64,000 bases of DNA from Pontibacter cellulosilyticus (GCF_014306105.1 NZ_JACRVF010000004.1:452757-516756); one strand, 5' to 3'. Positions 43,501-53,094 are shown, counted from the stretch's first letter. Program-made: numbers and translations. The notes: a model not told the origin generated them from the sequence alone.

Positions 43501-46469
43501 TGGCTATACTTGGAGAGGTGGCCCCGATAAACCATCCTGTAATAAACTCGGCGGTTACAGTAAGTGGGGTACAGTTTAAGGGAACAGCCACTACAAACTT
43601 AAGTATAGGCAGCGGATCGCTAAATGTAACAGGCAATTTATCTGCAGTAGGAGCTGGCGCTTCTCATACTTTGTCAACCAACAGCAACAGTCTTACGGTA
43701 GGCGGTAATCTTACCCTGAACGACGGCAGTGCGGGCAACAACATCTCCTTGGTTAATGGATCGGGCAGTATAACAGTATCGGGAAGTATAACGCAGCCGG
43801 CCGGTGCAAGCGTGTCACTTGGAAGCGGTAACCTCAATATCGGGGGTAACTACAATTATACTTTAGGAGCCAGCTTTACTGCTGGTACCAGCACCGTTAC
43901 CTACAACGGTACAGGTGCGCAGGCAGTGGCAGCCCTGCCATACCATCACCTTAGCATAAACAAACCAACTGCTACCACGGCAACTTATACTTCCGGAACT
44001 GCACAAGCCATAACAGGCAACTTATCAGTTAGTGGCTTAGGCAACCTGTCGCTCGATGTTCCTTCTATGGATATTGCTGGCGGAGTAAACATTGCTGGTG
44101 GCACCTTAACCGGCAACGGCTCATCTATCAGCTTACAAGGCAACTGGAGCACAGCTAGCGCATCTTCTTTTGTGCCGGGTACCAGCACAGTGATTTTTTA
44201 TGGTGGAGCAGCACAAACTGTTTCGGCTACAACCTTTAACAACCTTATCATCAACAAAATAGCTGCATTAACTACTGCTGGTAACTTGGTGCTTAACGGT
44301 AACCTGGATGTGCAAAGCGGAATATTGGTAATGGACAGCCATACCGTGAATAGAAGTACCACAGGTGGCTTACTGCAGGTTGCCAATGGAGCTACTATAC
44401 TTACAAGAGGTACAGTAGGCTTTCCGGCTAACTTTAACACAAACACGCTTGGCATAAATAGTAATGTTATTTATGACGCCGGAACCTCTTCGATAGCACC
44501 TATAACCTACGGAAACTTAACCGTGCAAGGTAGCGGCACCAAAGGGTTGCAGGGGAACACACAGGTAGCTAACGGCATGTTGGTAAGTGCGGGTGCTGGA
44601 ATAAGCGGAAGTGCGGTTGCAAACCTAACGTTAGCAGGTAATTTGCAGAACAATGGCACTTTAAACACTGTCACAACAAACCTGATCTTTACAGGAGCAG
44701 GAGCACAATTAAGCGGCAGTGGTAGCACTTCCATCAATAACTTAACTGTAAACGCTGGTGCCGATCTTGCTATCAGCCAAAACACAAAGCTTGAAGGAAG
44801 TCTCGTGAATAATGGCACAGCATTGAACGCTGCTTCAGTGGAGCTTGACTTTATTGGCACTGCGGCGGCAAGTATAAACTCTGCATCCACTCCGATTAGC
44901 ATTGGCAACCTGAAAGTGACTAAAACAAATGCAACTGTTACACTTGCATCAGATATAATCTCTCTGCAAAACCTGGTAGTGAGCAGCGGTACATTTGATA
45001 TCGGCACCAGAACAATTACAGAGCATGCCAGCGTAATTTCCGGCCTCTCTGTTGCGGCAGGAGCTACATTAAAGGCTGGCGGCACAAATACACTTCCAGC
45101 ACTTGATAACTACATCTTTAACTCAAGTAGCACAATGGCGTACAGCGGTAGCGCCCAGCAAGTGAAAGTGCTACAGTACGGCAACCTGACTCTGGAAAAC
45201 GCAGGTGTTAAAACGTTTGGTGTGGGTACGACAAGTATAGCAGGAGCCTATTCTATAACAGGCGGAGCCAGTGCAGACATGCTAACTAACAGCAGCACTA
45301 TCAACTTCAATGGCACCGGAGCACAATCCATTCCGGGTTTAGCCTACCATAGTATAACAATCAACGGAGGTAATAGCAAAACACTGTTAGCCAATGCCAC
45401 TGTTACCACTGATTTGCGGTTGACAAACGGCAAAGTTAGCACAGGCTCTAACAGGTTTATACTTGGAGGCACCGCCACTATCGTAGAAAATGAAAATAAC
45501 TATGTTATCGGCTTTGTGGAAACACAACGCAATGTAAGCACAGCGCTGGAAAACTTTGGAGGAATCGGTATTGCTGTAACGCCAGCTGTTTCGCCGGGTG
45601 CAGTGACGGTGGTTCGGGAGACGGGTAGGGCAATCTCAGCATCGAACGGTAACCAAAGCATCCTTCGTAATTTCTCCTTCACGGTGGCGGGTACCAACGC
45701 AGGCCTAAACGCTACTGTTACGATGAACTACTTTACCGACGAGCTTGGCTGGTATGATGAAAACACCCTGTTGCTCTATCACTCCAAAGACGGAACCAAC
45801 TGGACCCAGCATACAAGCTCTGTTCCAGACCCGACAAACAACAGGCTTGGGGCGAACGGGCTGCAGTCGCTCACGCGCCTGACGCTGGGTAGCTCCATGT
45901 CGCCGCTGCCAATAGAGCTAAGCTACTTTGCTGCGCAGAAGCAAGGACAGAATGCGGTGTTAACCTGGATAACTAAAAGCGAGAAAGAAAACAGAGGCTT
46001 TGAAGTGGAGGTGTCTGCGGACGGAAAAAGCTACCGCAAGATCGGTTCAGTAGAGAAGGGTACAGGCACCTCGGCAGTGGAAACACGCTATACTTTTACT
46101 GATACTGAGCCAGGTAAGAGCGGAGTTCGCTATTACCGCTTAAAACAACTGGATCGCGATGGCACCCACGCTTACTATGGCCCTAGAGCTGTGGAGTTTG
46201 GTAACGCAAGCCAGCTTGCCGCAACAGCTTACCCTAATCCGTTCCAGAGCCAAGTGAATTTAAGTATACCTGCAGAGGCAGTAGGCATGGCTAAGATCAG
46301 GTTGTACAATACGGCAGGAAAGATGTTACTGGAGCAAAAAGCAATTATGGAAGCCGGAACAAACTCCTTTACGATTGATACAGCAGGCAAAGCAATACCA
46401 GCCGGTGTATATGTGATAACAGTAGAAGCCGGAGGGCAGCTGCAACGCCTGAAGCTTCTAAAAGAATAA
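40539..46469 (+). CDS. Giant secreted beta-repeat protein with T9SS sorting domain (paralog 2)
   Basis: The 1976-residue protein is clearly homologous to the preceding gene over its whole length. Signal peptide to VQAQ (31). First cap TSWIGSNNNTNWNTSTNW (34-51), first unit end with YRDANLNGNSESSLKLY (near 890-905). Second cap WVGGTSTAWETAANW (about 953-967), and final unit-end domain (NYVIGFVETQRNVSTALENF, about 1654-1785). Then a beta domain (IELSYFAAQKQGQ) and a type A sorting domain (AATAYPNPFQ to RLKLLKE). It is about 500 residues shorter than paralog 1, mainly in the second repeat tract. Base composition is closer to the rest of the window than that of paralog 1. Likely a surface-exposed structural or adhesive protein. 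Confidence 0.87.
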   Translation: MRIFTALKKIRCFAFWLLIMAVLPAYIVQAQTTTSWIGSNNNTNWNTSTNWTNGVPSATKHAIIGDANYPSNSKPPEIDQTSLAECLSLTVGGARPIKLLVSTDKGLTVRGDVIILSNGEIENEGSDINVEGNWTNDNIYLETVYTKGKSTRAQSVKNPTISFSGAGKTIGGTAVNNFSNLTISGNIQLSSGINLVTLTPSNNSTDVLPTLTVSGTLDPGVHLVNIPNVAGTKFVFNEGATIFIKSTSLVSGSSYYANFSIRPTTMFTSSVFNYAGGNQVIESDITYGILRVSGSGTKTLDGNTVVYAAQGTQLAIDAGTLDLETYTLDRGSSPGGVLSMASGTTLRIGGINTLPANYVTYTLDANSTVEYYGTNQLVTSVTYGHLLLSNTGTKTMPATAMTVAGNLTSTGSVSFTAGAPIAVTGNVTIGTGTTFNGGSATHTVAGNWAANGTFVGNASTVTMTGAGKTISSTAGATEFNNLTLSGTGTSITVPALTIRGNLAATGGLSQVADGTITMQNSSSKSISGSGINFQNLTIDGAVTTGSNFTVNGNFTTNTGRSFTASAGTVSMAGAGKSIAGAGSMNYWGLNIAAATSTPSSFTVTSSLSGVSALTASGGTVTFSGTSTFGGTHYLNNAAITGTSMRMLANANLYIAGAMTRAGSSLFDVSSSIPNSVHYNGTNPQSILATTYHHLILSNAGTQTTGGAVTVNGNITLATGSTLNAGAFSHSILGNWINNGTFNHDNGTITFTGGANASISGTTTFGTLAVNKTSAANTLTLNNNVTATNLSMASGDILTGINKVILLGDRTGNGWVIGTLSRSHAFADGVSYAFNGPHAKATFTSPGSISQVDVTYTEQAISGFTVGTPVTGKYTVAIPAGSYSSGNLQLQYRDANLNGNSESSLKLYQYDAGLSRWRTYGRTSFNSTDNWVSRSSLTNLAGEWAMSSSASIYSWVGGTSTAWETAANWIDVTDGMGVSATVTPYSQDVAILGEVAPINHPVINSAVTVSGVQFKGTATTNLSIGSGSLNVTGNLSAVGAGASHTLSTNSNSLTVGGNLTLNDGSAGNNISLVNGSGSITVSGSITQPAGASVSLGSGNLNIGGNYNYTLGASFTAGTSTVTYNGTGAQAVAALPYHHLSINKPTATTATYTSGTAQAITGNLSVSGLGNLSLDVPSMDIAGGVNIAGGTLTGNGSSISLQGNWSTASASSFVPGTSTVIFYGGAAQTVSATTFNNLIINKIAALTTAGNLVLNGNLDVQSGILVMDSHTVNRSTTGGLLQVANGATILTRGTVGFPANFNTNTLGINSNVIYDAGTSSIAPITYGNLTVQGSGTKGLQGNTQVANGMLVSAGAGISGSAVANLTLAGNLQNNGTLNTVTTNLIFTGAGAQLSGSGSTSINNLTVNAGADLAISQNTKLEGSLVNNGTALNAASVELDFIGTAAASINSASTPISIGNLKVTKTNATVTLASDIISLQNLVVSSGTFDIGTRTITEHASVISGLSVAAGATLKAGGTNTLPALDNYIFNSSSTMAYSGSAQQVKVLQYGNLTLENAGVKTFGVGTTSIAGAYSITGGASADMLTNSSTINFNGTGAQSIPGLAYHSITINGGNSKTLLANATVTTDLRLTNGKVSTGSNRFILGGTATIVENENNYVIGFVETQRNVSTALENFGGIGIAVTPAVSPGAVTVVRETGRAISASNGNQSILRNFSFTVAGTNAGLNATVTMNYFTDELGWYDENTLLLYHSKDGTNWTQHTSSVPDPTNNRLGANGLQSLTRLTLGSSMSPLPIELSYFAAQKQGQNAVLTWITKSEKENRGFEVEVSADGKSYRKIGSVEKGTGTSAVETRYTFTDTEPGKSGVRYYRLKQLDRDGTHAYYGPRAVEFGNASQLAATAYPNPFQSQVNLSIPAEAVGMAKIRLYNTAGKMLLEQKAIMEAGTNSFTIDTAGKAIPAGVYVITVEAGGQLQRLKLLKE

Positions 46470-46507
46470 TCGCTCCTAACCCCAACCCCAAACCTATACA
46501 CCCTTAA

Positions 46508-46546
46508 AACAAACAGCCCCTGCAAATATTTGCAGGGGCTGTTTTT
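46508..46546. terminator. Bidirectional terminator between giant paralog 2 and the protease gene
   Basis: AAAACAAACAGCCCCTGCAAAT mirrors ATTTGCAGGGGCTGTTTTT: the AACAGCCCCTGCAAA/TTTGCAGGGGCTGTT stem is perfect over 15 bp. Both flanking genes end toward it. Confidence 0.9.
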
Positions 46547-46567
46547 ATGTATGCTAAACTTATCAGG

Positions 46568-49500
46568 TTAGCTCTTAACGACTACCTTCTTGTTTAGTAC
46601 TTTGCCATTGGTGTGTACCTGTAGGTAATAAACTCCAGTTGGTAAGTTATATAAGCTTACTTGCTGCTCATGAGAACCGGCTGTTCTGCTCTGAGTATCC
46701 TCGAACAGTATCTGGCCGATGCTGTTTACAAGCACAAGCTTCACTTTCTCTGTTTTCGTTACTGTAAAGCTCACTGTAAACTTACCTGTAGTAGGGTTAG
46801 GATAAACCTGCAGGCCATTTATAGCAGCGTGCTCTTTATTAAGGGCAGTTATAGTTACGTTTACTTCTTCAGAGAAAGGAGACGCACAAGAACTCGCATT
46901 CGTAATCTTTACAGAATAAATGCCAGACTGCGTTACCGTCAGGTTTTGTGACGTTGCACCTGCAATAGCAATTCCATTTAAGTACCACTGGTTGCCTTCT
47001 GCCTCGCTTGAGGACAGGTTATTACCATTATGCACAATCGATGGTCTTGCAGGTACCTGATTTACATTCACATTTCTTGCCTGTGAGGTTGCAGAGCAAC
47101 CGTTTTCATTTGTAACAGTAACAGTGTAGCTGCCGGAAGTAGTTACAGTGATAGAGCGTGTAGTGGCTCCGTTAGACCACAGGTAGCTAGTACCTGCTGT
47201 CGCCGTTAATGTAACGCTTCCTCCCTGGCAAAATGCTGTAGGTCCGTCAGCTGAAATTGCAGCAACTGGTAATGCATTTACCGTTACGGCTACTGCCTCA
47301 GATGTAACAGTACACCCTCCTGCACCTGTTACAGTTACAGTATAATTCCCTGTTGTGCCGGTTTCTATACTTTGTGTTATAGCTCCGTTGCTCCACAGGT
47401 AAGTATAGTTAGCGCCTGCCGGAGCAGAAAGCGTCACTGTCTGGCCTTCGCAGATTGTAGTTGATCCGCTCGTGGTGATCGTAGCAGACGGAAGAGCCGT
47501 TACACTAACTGTTGTAGCCGCTGAGGTTACAGAACAGTTACTTGGTGAAGTTACAGTTACAGTATAGTTGCCGCTTTGAGTTGCTTCTATAGATCTTGTA
47601 ATGGCACCGTTGCTCCATAAGTAAGTATAACCTTGGCCTTCTGTTGCAGTAAGGATAACAGAGCCGCCCTGGCAGAACGTAAGTGCACCGCTTGCAGTAA
47701 TCTCGGCAGTTGGCAGCACATTTACAGTTACAGCTACAGCACCTGTGTAAGCCTCAGTACATGCACCGCTCTTCACTAAAGCACGGTAGCTGGTAGAGCT
47801 TGTCAGGTCGCTGAAGTTAAGTGTAGCAGCTGTCTGTGCTATAACAGTCCAGTTAGACCCGTCTGTAGAGCTTTCCCACTGCACCACATTTCCTGTTTGA
47901 CCAACAAGGGTAACGGTGCCGCTGTTTGTGCCGGAACATACTTGAGCTACTGAAGCAGTTAGTGTTCCTGCAACTGTAGCAGGATTAACTGTAACAGTTA
48001 CCGCCTGTGTTGTAGTGGCGGTGCAAGAGCCGCTTTTCACTACAGCGCGGTAGCTGGTTGTAACAGTCAGGTTATCGAAAGGCAAAGATGTACTGGTGCT
48101 GGCAATTGTAGTCCAGGTAGTACCATCTGTAGAGCTCTCCCAGTTAACCACATTACCAGAGTTTCCACTTAGTGTTATTGTGCCACTGTTGTTGCCTGTA
48201 CATACTGCTGTTGCTGATGCTGTTAAAGTTCCGGCTACAGTAGTTGGAGAAACTGTTACTGGTATAGCTACTCTGGCAGCAGTCTGGCAGCTGGCAGCAC
48301 TTACCTGCCAATCGTACAGGAAGTAGTAGAAGCCAGTAGGAGAAGATTGGTTCGTGCCAGTAATACTAGCAATGCCTGGCAGATCATATGGATAAGCGGT
48401 TGATCCAGTGGCATTGTTTCTATAAGCAGTTGCTCCGCCACCAAAGCTCGCCACCTGTACGCCATAATCATTTCCAGCAGCAGGAACTATTAAGCCAAGA
48501 TTATACTCCTTAACTCCGGTGGTTACGGTTATAGTAACACTAGAAATGATTGCATTGCTCTTGTTCTTGTCTGTGATCACAACTGTCATTGTTCCGGCAG
48601 TTGCAACGTTGATAGTCGCTTTTTCAAGTACAAATGGTACCGATGCGTTAAAGTACATGCGGGCACTGTTTATACTGGAAGCTCCACCACCAGAGCTATG
48701 ATTGGATGATCCTAATGTTCCAATTGTTTCGTTGCTGGCAGCTACAAAGTAATTTCTGCTCTGTGTTAGGTTTGGCGTAGTATAGCTGTTGCCAACTTTT
48801 ACCAGGTTTCCACCAGTAGCTGCATCAAACCAGTATAGCTTGCCAGAAGTTGTCTGTGCAGTTAATGTTGCGTTGCTACCCTGGCACGTCTCAGCTGCCT
48901 GTGCAGTTATCTGGGCAGCATCGTTGGTAATAGTAACAGGAGCAGACGTGATGGTGCCGCCGCATGGAGAGCTAAGCTGAACAGTATAAGAGCCATTTGC
49001 AGTGGCATTATACGTAGCTGAGTTCGCGTTGGCAATTGGAACACCATTGTTAAACCACTGGTAAGTAAATGAGCTGTGTGTAGTGCTGGTTACAGCACGC
49101 AAGGTCTGGGAGAAATTCTCTCCTAAACACAAATTCAGGTTTAGATCCTGACTGATAGAAATTGAGGTAGGAGGCAGCGGATTAACAACTACACTAACTG
49201 CAGCTGAAGTTACGCTACAACCAAGTTCATTAGTTACCTGCACCGTGTAGCTACCTGATGAATTAGCTGTATAGGATGTTGTAGTAGCGTTGGCGATAGC
49301 AGCACCATTCTTAAACCATGCGTAAGTATAGTTAGCTCCCTGGTTTGCGCTCAATACAACAGAGCCGCCTGTACAGAAAGTAGTAGCACTTGCGGCTGTT
49401 ATACTTGCTGTTGCTTCAGCTGCCTGATTTACCGGTACAGCAACACGCGGACTAGCACAACCTGCAGCTTTTACCTTAATATTGTAAAAGAAGTAATAGA

Positions 49501-52500
49501 ATGAGGAAGCTATGCTACCATTGTTGCCTGTAAAGGAAACCACGTTAGGTATAGTAAGCGGGTAAGCTGCTGAATTAGTAGTGTTATTTCGGTAAGCCGT
49601 AGCGCCACCTCCGAAGGCAGATACCATTAATGTATAGTTCTTGCCAGCAGCAGGTACAGGAAGGTTAAGAATGTATTCGCTAACACCAGGCTCTACGTTA
49701 ATAGTGGTGGTGGCAACAATACTTGAACTTAGGTTTTTATCCAGAAGATCCACCGTCATGGTGCCGGCAGCACCTACATTAATGGTAGCTTTCTCCAGGA
49801 TAAACGGAACCTCTGCATCAAAATACATTCTGCCGTTGCTGAAGCTGGACTGAGCACCGCCTTCATTATAGTTAGCAGATGGTACTGTTCCATAAAAGTC
49901 GTTTAATGCTGCATATACAGTGGCTACTGCCGGAGCATTGTCTTTAGAAACATTGTTTCCTGCTGCAACAAGGTTACCGCCTGTCATGGCATCATACCAG
50001 AAAATTGTGCCTGCGCCTGTTCCTCTTAAAGCTAGCGGGCCTGTGCCGCATTTATTTGCCTCTGCTACAGGAGCATCCAGGTAGGAGCTAACGGTGCGGG
50101 TAGCAACATTTTGGTTGTTTCCTGCATTTAAGTCACCTGTTAAAGAAGTATAGCTGGTAAAAGTATAAGTCTTGCCGGCCTCTGCATTAAATGTTCCTGG
50201 TAAGAAATACTTTGTCTCTGAGAAAGAAGCCAATGGACCTGTAAAGGTTCCTGTTAGTGTAGCAATCGTGTTTCCGCTTTCGCTAACCACAACTGTAACA
50301 GGTATGTTAGTTTGGGCTACAGTGCCAAAGTTGCGAAGGTTTACAGCAACATTAAGCTCTGTGTTTCCACAGAAAGTTTGCTCTGGATAAAGAAGCGCGG
50401 TTATGCCCACGTCTTTCGAGCGTTGGTTAAAGCGAATCATATAGTCCTGCGTCTCGCCTTTTAGATAGCCACCGCAAGAGGTAACATCATCAGCATCTGT
50501 TGTTTCTGCCAACACTACACGAATTCTGGATTGCGTACCAGTAGCAACTGAAGCCGGTACTGTAATATTAGTAGTGTAAATAGTAGTGGTGCTTACTACA
50601 TCACTAGTAGCTACCAGTTCGCCAGCGTCATCAAAGTCATTGTCAGCGTTCCAGTCAATATATACTTTAGCAACACGTGCATTTTCGTCTCCGCATGTGC
50701 CAAGCGTTACAGAAAGCGGAAGCGTTTGTCCAGGCTCTACAGCAGCAATTAAGTTAGTGAAGTTTCTGTAGGTAGCGCATCCTGCTGCTGGTGTGTTATT
50801 GATATTGGCGAAAGTGAAGTTATTTATTTTGGCGTCGCCGTCAGTAGTAGCTCCGGACACGCAGTAAGCGCCACCGCCAATGCCGCTGGCAAGTATAGAG
50901 TATGCTTGTGGTCCGCTAGTTAGTGTTCCTTTGTGGCTAACGGTGATGGTATAGGTTTCACCGGGAACAGCGTTTGCAATGTAAACCTGCTCTACGTTGT
51001 CACGGAAGTTATCCCCTAAACCTGCAGGGTTAGCCGGGTTAGCAGGATCCAGTATCCATGGCATGTAAGTGGTTAAACCATTGGCAATACGTATGTCCAG
51101 GTCGTTTACCAGTCGTGGGCTGCGGTTATTAAGAGCAGTTGTGTTGGCAGTAAGCACCTGTCCTTCTACATCTGTCCATGAAATCGTTACAACCAGAGGG
51201 CCCTTACCAGATGCAACTACATTAAAAGTATAAGTCTGCCCTTGTTCCAAGGTGCGCTCCTGTAACAGGTTCGTGCCACCTGTATTTGTAATGTGGTTTG
51301 CGGCTCTCTCGGCATTCAGCAATCCCCACCCAAAAATATAGTCAGGACCTGTGTTACCAGCCTCGTCGGCGGTGTGTATGGCCAAGCCTTTTAAAGTGGC
51401 TGCGCGCATAAATCCGCCTGTTGTGTTAAAGTAATGCTCCTGGAGTAGGTTTAGCGTACCACTGGCATTAGGAGCAGCCATAGATGTTCCGTTTAAAGAT
51501 GCATAGGAGTTATCGGCAGTGTTGTAAGCTGAGGTTAAGGCCACACCATTCGCAACGATATCTGGTTTGATGCGGCCATCATCAGTTGGTCCCCAGGAAC
51601 TGAAAGAAGATATTATAACATCCTCTTTCTTCTGATAACCAAAAGGAATTGGCTCTACGGCTCCAACAGTAAGTATATTTTTAGCAGTGCCATATGTAGA
51701 GATAATGTCATAGCCATTGTTGCTGCTGATACCTGCAGGACGTGATGTTTCCAGAACCCAGGTGTTGGTGCTGCTTATTTTCCAGAAAGGCTGACCAACT
51801 GCTGGGCCCGTTTGGTTACGGTTGTTGCCAGCAGATTTCACTATCAGGTAGTAAGGAGCATTATAGGCCGTTCTGTCCCAACTTTGAGCTTTGGTATCAT
51901 AATATCCAAAGTTTAGGTCTTCCGTTGTGCTTATGCTTTGGTTAGCATAAAACTCCCAGTAAGGATTTGTTGTTGTACCGGCACGTGTATCGTTATAGTA
52001 CCAGCCTGTGATTGTACCGTAAGAGTGGTTTGAGATCAATAGTCCAGGTGCTGCAGCAGCTATCTCGGCAACGTCATTGCTAAAGTCCCAGCCCTGTAGG
52101 TTTGGTGCGCCAAACGACATACCCTTGGCTAGCGGGTTAACGCCAGATGCAACCATAGTGCCTGCCACGTGTGTTGCGTGTCCGCTAATGGTTGTAGCGT
52201 TGTCGCGGTTCACCATTCTACCGGTAAGTTCCTGGTGTGTACCACGAATAAGGCCGCCATCCCAAACCCCAAGCTTGCCGCTTAGGGCAGGATTGCTGCC
52301 ACTCAAATTTAAACCTGTAGAACCTCCGGCCCAAAGCTGGTCAGCTTTTACAGATGCAGCAGCACGTGTATTGTTATCAGTAGCATAGTATACCGGAAAT
52401 CCATTAGAATCTACACCCTCTAGGGAAAGTACTTGTCCGGTTTTGCTAACCTGGCGCACAGGCCAGTTCTTTTGCTTTGCCAGTTCCAATGCACGCTGTT

Positions 52501-52684
52501 TGTTAGCCGCATGTGCCTTGCCAAACTCATTTGCAAGCCTTTTTAGCTGTGCAGAGTTTGTTGCTTTGGAGATTTCTTTTTCTGCTTTGGCCGGGCTGTT
52601 TCCTTTTTTAGGCGCCTGAGCATAAACAGTTGTGGCGGCCATCCACAGGACGGTCGCTGAAAGTGTTAAAAGTCTTTTTTTCAT
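46568..52684 (-). CDS. Giant S8 (subtilisin-like) serine protease with GEVED, Ig-like repeats and T9SS sorting domain
   Basis: The 2038-residue protein has signal peptide 1-23. An S8 domain (about 105-470) holds the triad Asp142 (GVWDGG), His169 (GHATHVAGT) and Ser401 (NGTSMAAP). A P-domain-like part follows. The GEVED domain is at about 606-753 (CVSGATTDGDAKINNFTF to YMIRF), then a CARDB-like segment. Two copies of a block of about 195-200 residues (about 890-1085 and 1276-1476, both with SFGGGATAYRNN or AFGGGATAYRNN) are separated by Ig/PKD-like repeats. More repeats of TAFCQGGSVTLTAT type come before a type A sorting domain (LQVYPNPTTGKF to KKVVVKS). It is an exported protease, probably cell-surface attached, degrading external protein or processing surface proteins. 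It is convergent with the two giant repeat genes. Confidence 0.92.
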   Translation of the reverse strand: MKKRLLTLSATVLWMAATTVYAQAPKKGNSPAKAEKEISKATNSAQLKRLANEFGKAHAANKQRALELAKQKNWPVRQVSKTGQVLSLEGVDSNGFPVYYATDNNTRAAASVKADQLWAGGSTGLNLSGSNPALSGKLGVWDGGLIRGTHQELTGRMVNRDNATTISGHATHVAGTMVASGVNPLAKGMSFGAPNLQGWDFSNDVAEIAAAAPGLLISNHSYGTITGWYYNDTRAGTTTNPYWEFYANQSISTTEDLNFGYYDTKAQSWDRTAYNAPYYLIVKSAGNNRNQTGPAVGQPFWKISSTNTWVLETSRPAGISSNNGYDIISTYGTAKNILTVGAVEPIPFGYQKKEDVIISSFSSWGPTDDGRIKPDIVANGVALTSAYNTADNSYASLNGTSMAAPNASGTLNLLQEHYFNTTGGFMRAATLKGLAIHTADEAGNTGPDYIFGWGLLNAERAANHITNTGGTNLLQERTLEQGQTYTFNVVASGKGPLVVTISWTDVEGQVLTANTTALNNRSPRLVNDLDIRIANGLTTYMPWILDPANPANPAGLGDNFRDNVEQVYIANAVPGETYTITVSHKGTLTSGPQAYSILASGIGGGAYCVSGATTDGDAKINNFTFANINNTPAAGCATYRNFTNLIAAVEPGQTLPLSVTLGTCGDENARVAKVYIDWNADNDFDDAGELVATSDVVSTTTIYTTNITVPASVATGTQSRIRVVLAETTDADDVTSCGGYLKGETQDYMIRFNQRSKDVGITALLYPEQTFCGNTELNVAVNLRNFGTVAQTNIPVTVVVSESGNTIATLTGTFTGPLASFSETKYFLPGTFNAEAGKTYTFTSYTSLTGDLNAGNNQNVATRTVSSYLDAPVAEANKCGTGPLALRGTGAGTIFWYDAMTGGNLVAAGNNVSKDNAPAVATVYAALNDFYGTVPSANYNEGGAQSSFSNGRMYFDAEVPFILEKATINVGAAGTMTVDLLDKNLSSSIVATTTINVEPGVSEYILNLPVPAAGKNYTLMVSAFGGGATAYRNNTTNSAAYPLTIPNVVSFTGNNGSIASSFYYFFYNIKVKAAGCASPRVAVPVNQAAEATASITAASATTFCTGGSVVLSANQGANYTYAWFKNGAAIANATTTSYTANSSGSYTVQVTNELGCSVTSAAVSVVVNPLPPTSISISQDLNLNLCLGENFSQTLRAVTSTTHSSFTYQWFNNGVPIANANSATYNATANGSYTVQLSSPCGGTITSAPVTITNDAAQITAQAAETCQGSNATLTAQTTSGKLYWFDAATGGNLVKVGNSYTTPNLTQSRNYFVAASNETIGTLGSSNHSSGGGASSINSARMYFNASVPFVLEKATINVATAGTMTVVITDKNKSNAIISSVTITVTTGVKEYNLGLIVPAAGNDYGVQVASFGGGATAYRNNATGSTAYPYDLPGIASITGTNQSSPTGFYYFLYDWQVSAASCQTAARVAIPVTVSPTTVAGTLTASATAVCTGNNSGTITLSGNSGNVVNWESSTDGTTWTTIASTSTSLPFDNLTVTTSYRAVVKSGSCTATTTQAVTVTVNPATVAGTLTASVAQVCSGTNSGTVTLVGQTGNVVQWESSTDGSNWTVIAQTAATLNFSDLTSSTSYRALVKSGACTEAYTGAVAVTVNVLPTAEITASGALTFCQGGSVILTATEGQGYTYLWSNGAITRSIEATQSGNYTVTVTSPSNCSVTSAATTVSVTALPSATITTSGSTTICEGQTVTLSAPAGANYTYLWSNGAITQSIETGTTGNYTVTVTGAGGCTVTSEAVAVTVNALPVAAISADGPTAFCQGGSVTLTATAGTSYLWSNGATTRSITVTTSGSYTVTVTNENGCSATSQARNVNVNQVPARPSIVHNGNNLSSSEAEGNQWYLNGIAIAGATSQNLTVTQSGIYSVKITNASSCASPFSEEVNVTITALNKEHAAINGLQVYPNPTTGKFTVSFTVTKTEKVKLVLVNSIGQILFEDTQSRTAGSHEQQVSLYNLPTGVYYLQVHTNGKVLNKKVVVKS

Positions 52685-53094
52685 TGTTGCGCCGGCTTAA
52701 GAGGTGAAGTTTTTACAAGCTTGCGTGTTTTGAACAAGTACAGAAGGCGGAGCTTCTGAAATTAGACTTGGGCCAAAGAAGCTGTCGCTGCTTTTCCACA
52801 TTAAGGCATACAAGGTCCCCAACCCTGTACAACAGTAAAGGTTTTGCATAATAAGGTTAATTAAAAAGTAGATAGACTAGGTTTTGTGCGTTTGCAAAAA
52901 AATGCGTGCTAAAATTAGTGTAAGGAATTGATTATGCAAGCCGATTTTGCAATTAGTTTCATCTGATAATCAATGCATTAAGTGTGTTATAACATCGAGC
53001 GCATGAGATTTGCCTTCTAATGTATACTTTAAGCTTTTGGAAAAATACCCGTTAAACAGCCTTAAAAACAGTTAAAAAAAAGACTTTTAGAGCA
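52685..53094. other. Spacer upstream of the S8 protease gene
   Basis: About 410 nt, AT-rich, with no coding frame of note. It must hold the protease promoter; no full TTG-N19-TAnnTTTG match was found on the minus strand. Confidence 0.5.

Noticed and set aside
47050..48250. Repeated DNA in the protease gene as a possible CRISPR or minisatellite array
   Set aside because: The repeats are in frame, about 80-90 codons long and degenerate; they encode Ig/PKD-like domains and not short direct repeats with spacers.
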